DNA from: VBDM01 sp964430565
GTDB lineage: Bacteria; Pseudomonadota; Gammaproteobacteria; Burkholderiales; SG8-39
Reading direction: 5' to 3'
NCBI GenBank assembly: GCA_964430565.1
Contig: CAYSFD010000047.1
Location: forward strand, 134,106 to 198,105
DNA: 64,000 nt
The notes beneath the pieces were generated by a model that worked only from the letters and a program-made list of their open reading frames with translations, made no database searches and had not been told where the DNA came from. Below are positions 61,293-64,000 of this stretch, piece by piece (within the stretch, counting starts at the first letter, position 1; every line of letters begins with the position of its first letter). The position numbers were made by a program, and so were the translations under genes.

Positions 61293-62142
61293 GGAGGGGA
61301 AGGGCGCTTTGCGCATCGTTGCGAAGGGCGGAAACGGCAGGCTGCGGCTGCGGATTTACCAGGTGCTGGTGCTGGCGTTGTTCTTCGTGCTCTGGCACGT
61401 GCTGACGAGCCCGACTTTGCTGCCGCCTATCTACTTTTCCGAGGCCAGCCATGCGGCGTTTTTTTTCGGCGAGCCGCTGGAAGTGGTCGGACGCCTCTGG
61501 CGGTGGTTCGCAACAGGGGAAATCTACGAGCACCTCTGGGTCACGCTGGTCGAAACCATGTTGTCCTTTTTGATCGGCACGGTGTTCGGTCTTGCGTTCG
61601 GACTATGGCTCGCTCTTTCGCCGACCGCCTCGGCAATACTCGATCCCTACATCAAGGCCATCAACGCGATGCCGCGGGTAATCCTCGCGCCGATTTTTTT
61701 CGTGTGGTTCGGGCTTGGGATAGCCTCCAAGGTAGCCCTCGGCGTGAGCCTCGTGTTTTTCATCGTATTCTTCAACGTTTATCAGGGCGTGCGCGAAGTG
61801 AGCCCGGTCGTGCTGGCGAACGCGCGCATGCTCGGAGCGAGTCCGCGCCAGTTGCTTAGGTATGTCTATGTGCCAAGCGCGATGAGCTGGGTGTTCGCCA
61901 GCTTGCACAACTCTGTGGGACTTGCTTTTGTCGGCGCTGTGGTCGGCGAATATCTTGGATCGGCGAAGGGCGTCGGCTATCTTATTCACCAAGCAGAGGG
62001 GTTTTTCGATATGAACACCGTGGTCGCCGGCATTTTGCTGTTGACGGCGTTTGCGCTGCTTCTCGATTGGGTGGTCGGCGTGGCGGAAAAGCGCCTCATG
62101 GTGTGGCAACCACGCTCTGTCGAGACCGAACGGACGTGGTGA
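61270..62142 (+). CDS. NitT/TauT-type ABC transporter permease
   Basis: A 290-residue inner-membrane permease with about six helices. The cytoplasmic EAA loop is seen as NARMLGASPRQLLRYVYVPS near residue 180, together with the family segment PYIKAINAMPRVILAPIFFV. ATG 61270 is used; it lies inside the ATPase gene, and the N-terminal 25 residues are basic, so a somewhat later start is possible. It is the last gene before the rRNA operon, 25 bases before its -35 box. Confidence 0.9.
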   Translation: MPSSKDNREGKGALRIVAKGGNGRLRLRIYQVLVLALFFVLWHVLTSPTLLPPIYFSEASHAAFFFGEPLEVVGRLWRWFATGEIYEHLWVTLVETMLSFLIGTVFGLAFGLWLALSPTASAILDPYIKAINAMPRVILAPIFFVWFGLGIASKVALGVSLVFFIVFFNVYQGVREVSPVVLANARMLGASPRQLLRYVYVPSAMSWVFASLHNSVGLAFVGAVVGEYLGSAKGVGYLIHQAEGFFDMNTVVAGILLLTAFALLLDWVVGVAEKRLMVWQPRSVETERTW

Positions 62143-62167
62143 AGAGGTTGTTGCAGCGCAAAACTGT

Positions 62168-62197
62168 TTGACACTAGCTCACACCGGCCGCTATAAT
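62168..62197 (+). promoter_or_regulatory. strong sigma-70 promoter for tRNA-fMet and the rRNA operon
   Basis: A perfect TTGACA (62168-62173) and a perfect TATAAT (62192-62197) are 18 bases apart. Transcription should begin near 62204, about 10 bases before the tRNA. It is the only near-consensus promoter I see between the permease gene and the 16S rRNA. Confidence 0.85.
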
Positions 62198-62213
62198 TCC
62201 GCTCTTCACCGGG

Positions 62214-62290
62214 CGCGGGGTGGAGCAGTCTGGCAGCTCGTCGGGCTCATAACCCGAAGGTCATAGGTTCAAATCCTATCCCCGCAACCA
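62214..62290 (+). tRNA. initiator tRNA-fMet (anticodon CAT)
   Basis: A 77-base tRNA with encoded CCA. Initiator features are all present: the first acceptor pair is a C-A mismatch (C62214 with A62286), and the anticodon stem has three consecutive G-C pairs (GGG/CCC) around CTCATAA, anticodon CAT at 62248-62250. The GGTTCAAAT T-loop is standard. It sits just downstream of a consensus promoter and upstream of the 16S boxA leader. Confidence 0.97.
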
Positions 62291-62317
62291 ACCCCTTTGG
62301 GGGACCCTTCGGGGACT

Positions 62318-62330
62318 TGCTCTTTAACAA
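62318..62330 (+). promoter_or_regulatory. rRNA antitermination boxA
   Basis: TGCTCTTTAACAA matches the boxA sequence of proteobacterial rRNA leaders, where NusB-NusE binds to make polymerase resistant to termination. It lies 28 bases after the initiator tRNA and 212 bases before 16S. A stem-loop at 62442-62465 (GCAAGGTTT with AAACCTTTGC) lies later in the leader and may be part of the RNase III processing region. Confidence 0.8.
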
Positions 62331-62541
62331 TTGAACAGCCGATAGGTGTGGGCGCTGGGTGAAGCCAGTGGCACTGGTATTTTGGGCGCGCGCAAGCGCG
62401 TTGGTGTCACACAAAGCTTAACCAAGCTCACACCAGGTCTAGCAAGGTTTTTTTCAAACCTTTGCAATGACTTTGAGTGAGTAGTGGGCCCCGCGGTAAA
62501 ACGCAGGGTTCGCGCAATCGCATTAGCGGTTGAACGGGATT

Positions 62542-64000
<1,459 letters not shown>

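Overview
The window comes from a GC-rich bacterial chromosome, almost certainly a betaproteobacterium of Burkholderiales type. The evidence is a partial 16S rRNA gene at the right end with beta-type signatures, two orphan Bug/TctC binding proteins, PobA, and the conserved ffs-dnaX-ybaB-recR block. Coding density is high and gene starts are frequently overlapping (ATGA, GTGA, TGATG). I see no prophage, insertion sequence, plasmid origin or CRISPR array.

Layout. 1-4733: the right part of a polysaccharide/glycan operon cut by the window edge: an ALG14-like subunit, a methyltransferase, an ALG13-like subunit, a NodU-type carbamoyltransferase and a GT4 glycosyltransferase. 4798-4888: tRNA-Ser(GGA). 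4924-10512: two MetE-C-like (core methionine synthase type) zinc methyltransferases followed by a TRAP transporter (DctP and a DctQM fusion). 10573-11257: a VapBC-type toxin-antitoxin pair with its own palindromic operator. 11298-20769: a thiamine-diphosphate enzyme, an exported amidohydrolase, a two-cupin protein overlapping an EutA-like reactivase, and divergently a binding protein, a NiCoT metal permease and an IclR regulator; a perfect 25-bp palindrome sits in the divergent promoter. 20789-20975: three tandem palindromic repeats. 20988-26531: metF, metH and divergent metR with a MetR box. 26552-46917: a large catabolic/transport region with two complete branched-chain-amino-acid-type (HAAT) ABC transporters flanking dehydrogenases, an amidohydrolase, a Bug protein, an M24 peptidase homologue, an alcohol dehydrogenase, a small PEP-synthase-like kinase and a 2-hydroxyacid dehydrogenase. 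47006-51480: GMC oxidoreductase, CocE-like hydrolase and a second Bug protein. 51668-54692: a small unknown protein, the 4.5S RNA, dnaX, ybaB and recR. 54721-59113: CoA-transferase, HMG-CoA-lyase-like enzyme, radical SAM protein and 4-hydroxybenzoate hydroxylase. 59331-62142: a NitT/Tau-type ABC transporter. 62168-64000: a consensus promoter, initiator tRNA, boxA leader and the 5' part of 16S rRNA.

How the genes work together. The chromosome section is dominated by uptake of organic acids and related small molecules (seven periplasmic binding proteins in 64 kb) and by dehydrogenases, hydrolases, CoA enzymes and an aromatic hydroxylase that would feed such substrates into central metabolism. 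MetH, MetF and MetR form the normal methionine/folate module, which makes the two additional MetE-like proteins beside the TRAP transporter likely to have another methyl- or alkyl-transfer role. In all four transport operons that begin with the binding-protein gene (TRAP, two HAAT, NitT) a stable hairpin follows the binding-protein stop codon, a layout expected to keep the binding protein in excess over the membrane parts.

The observations most worth a second look are the ALG14-methyltransferase-ALG13 arrangement, the 423-residue ATP-grasp plus phosphohistidine protein with no third domain, the M24 homologue lacking a metal-ligand aspartate, the EutA-like protein without EutBC, the structured leader before the second MetE-like gene, the palindromic operator between the cupin and binding-protein genes, and the initiator tRNA apparently leading the rRNA operon.
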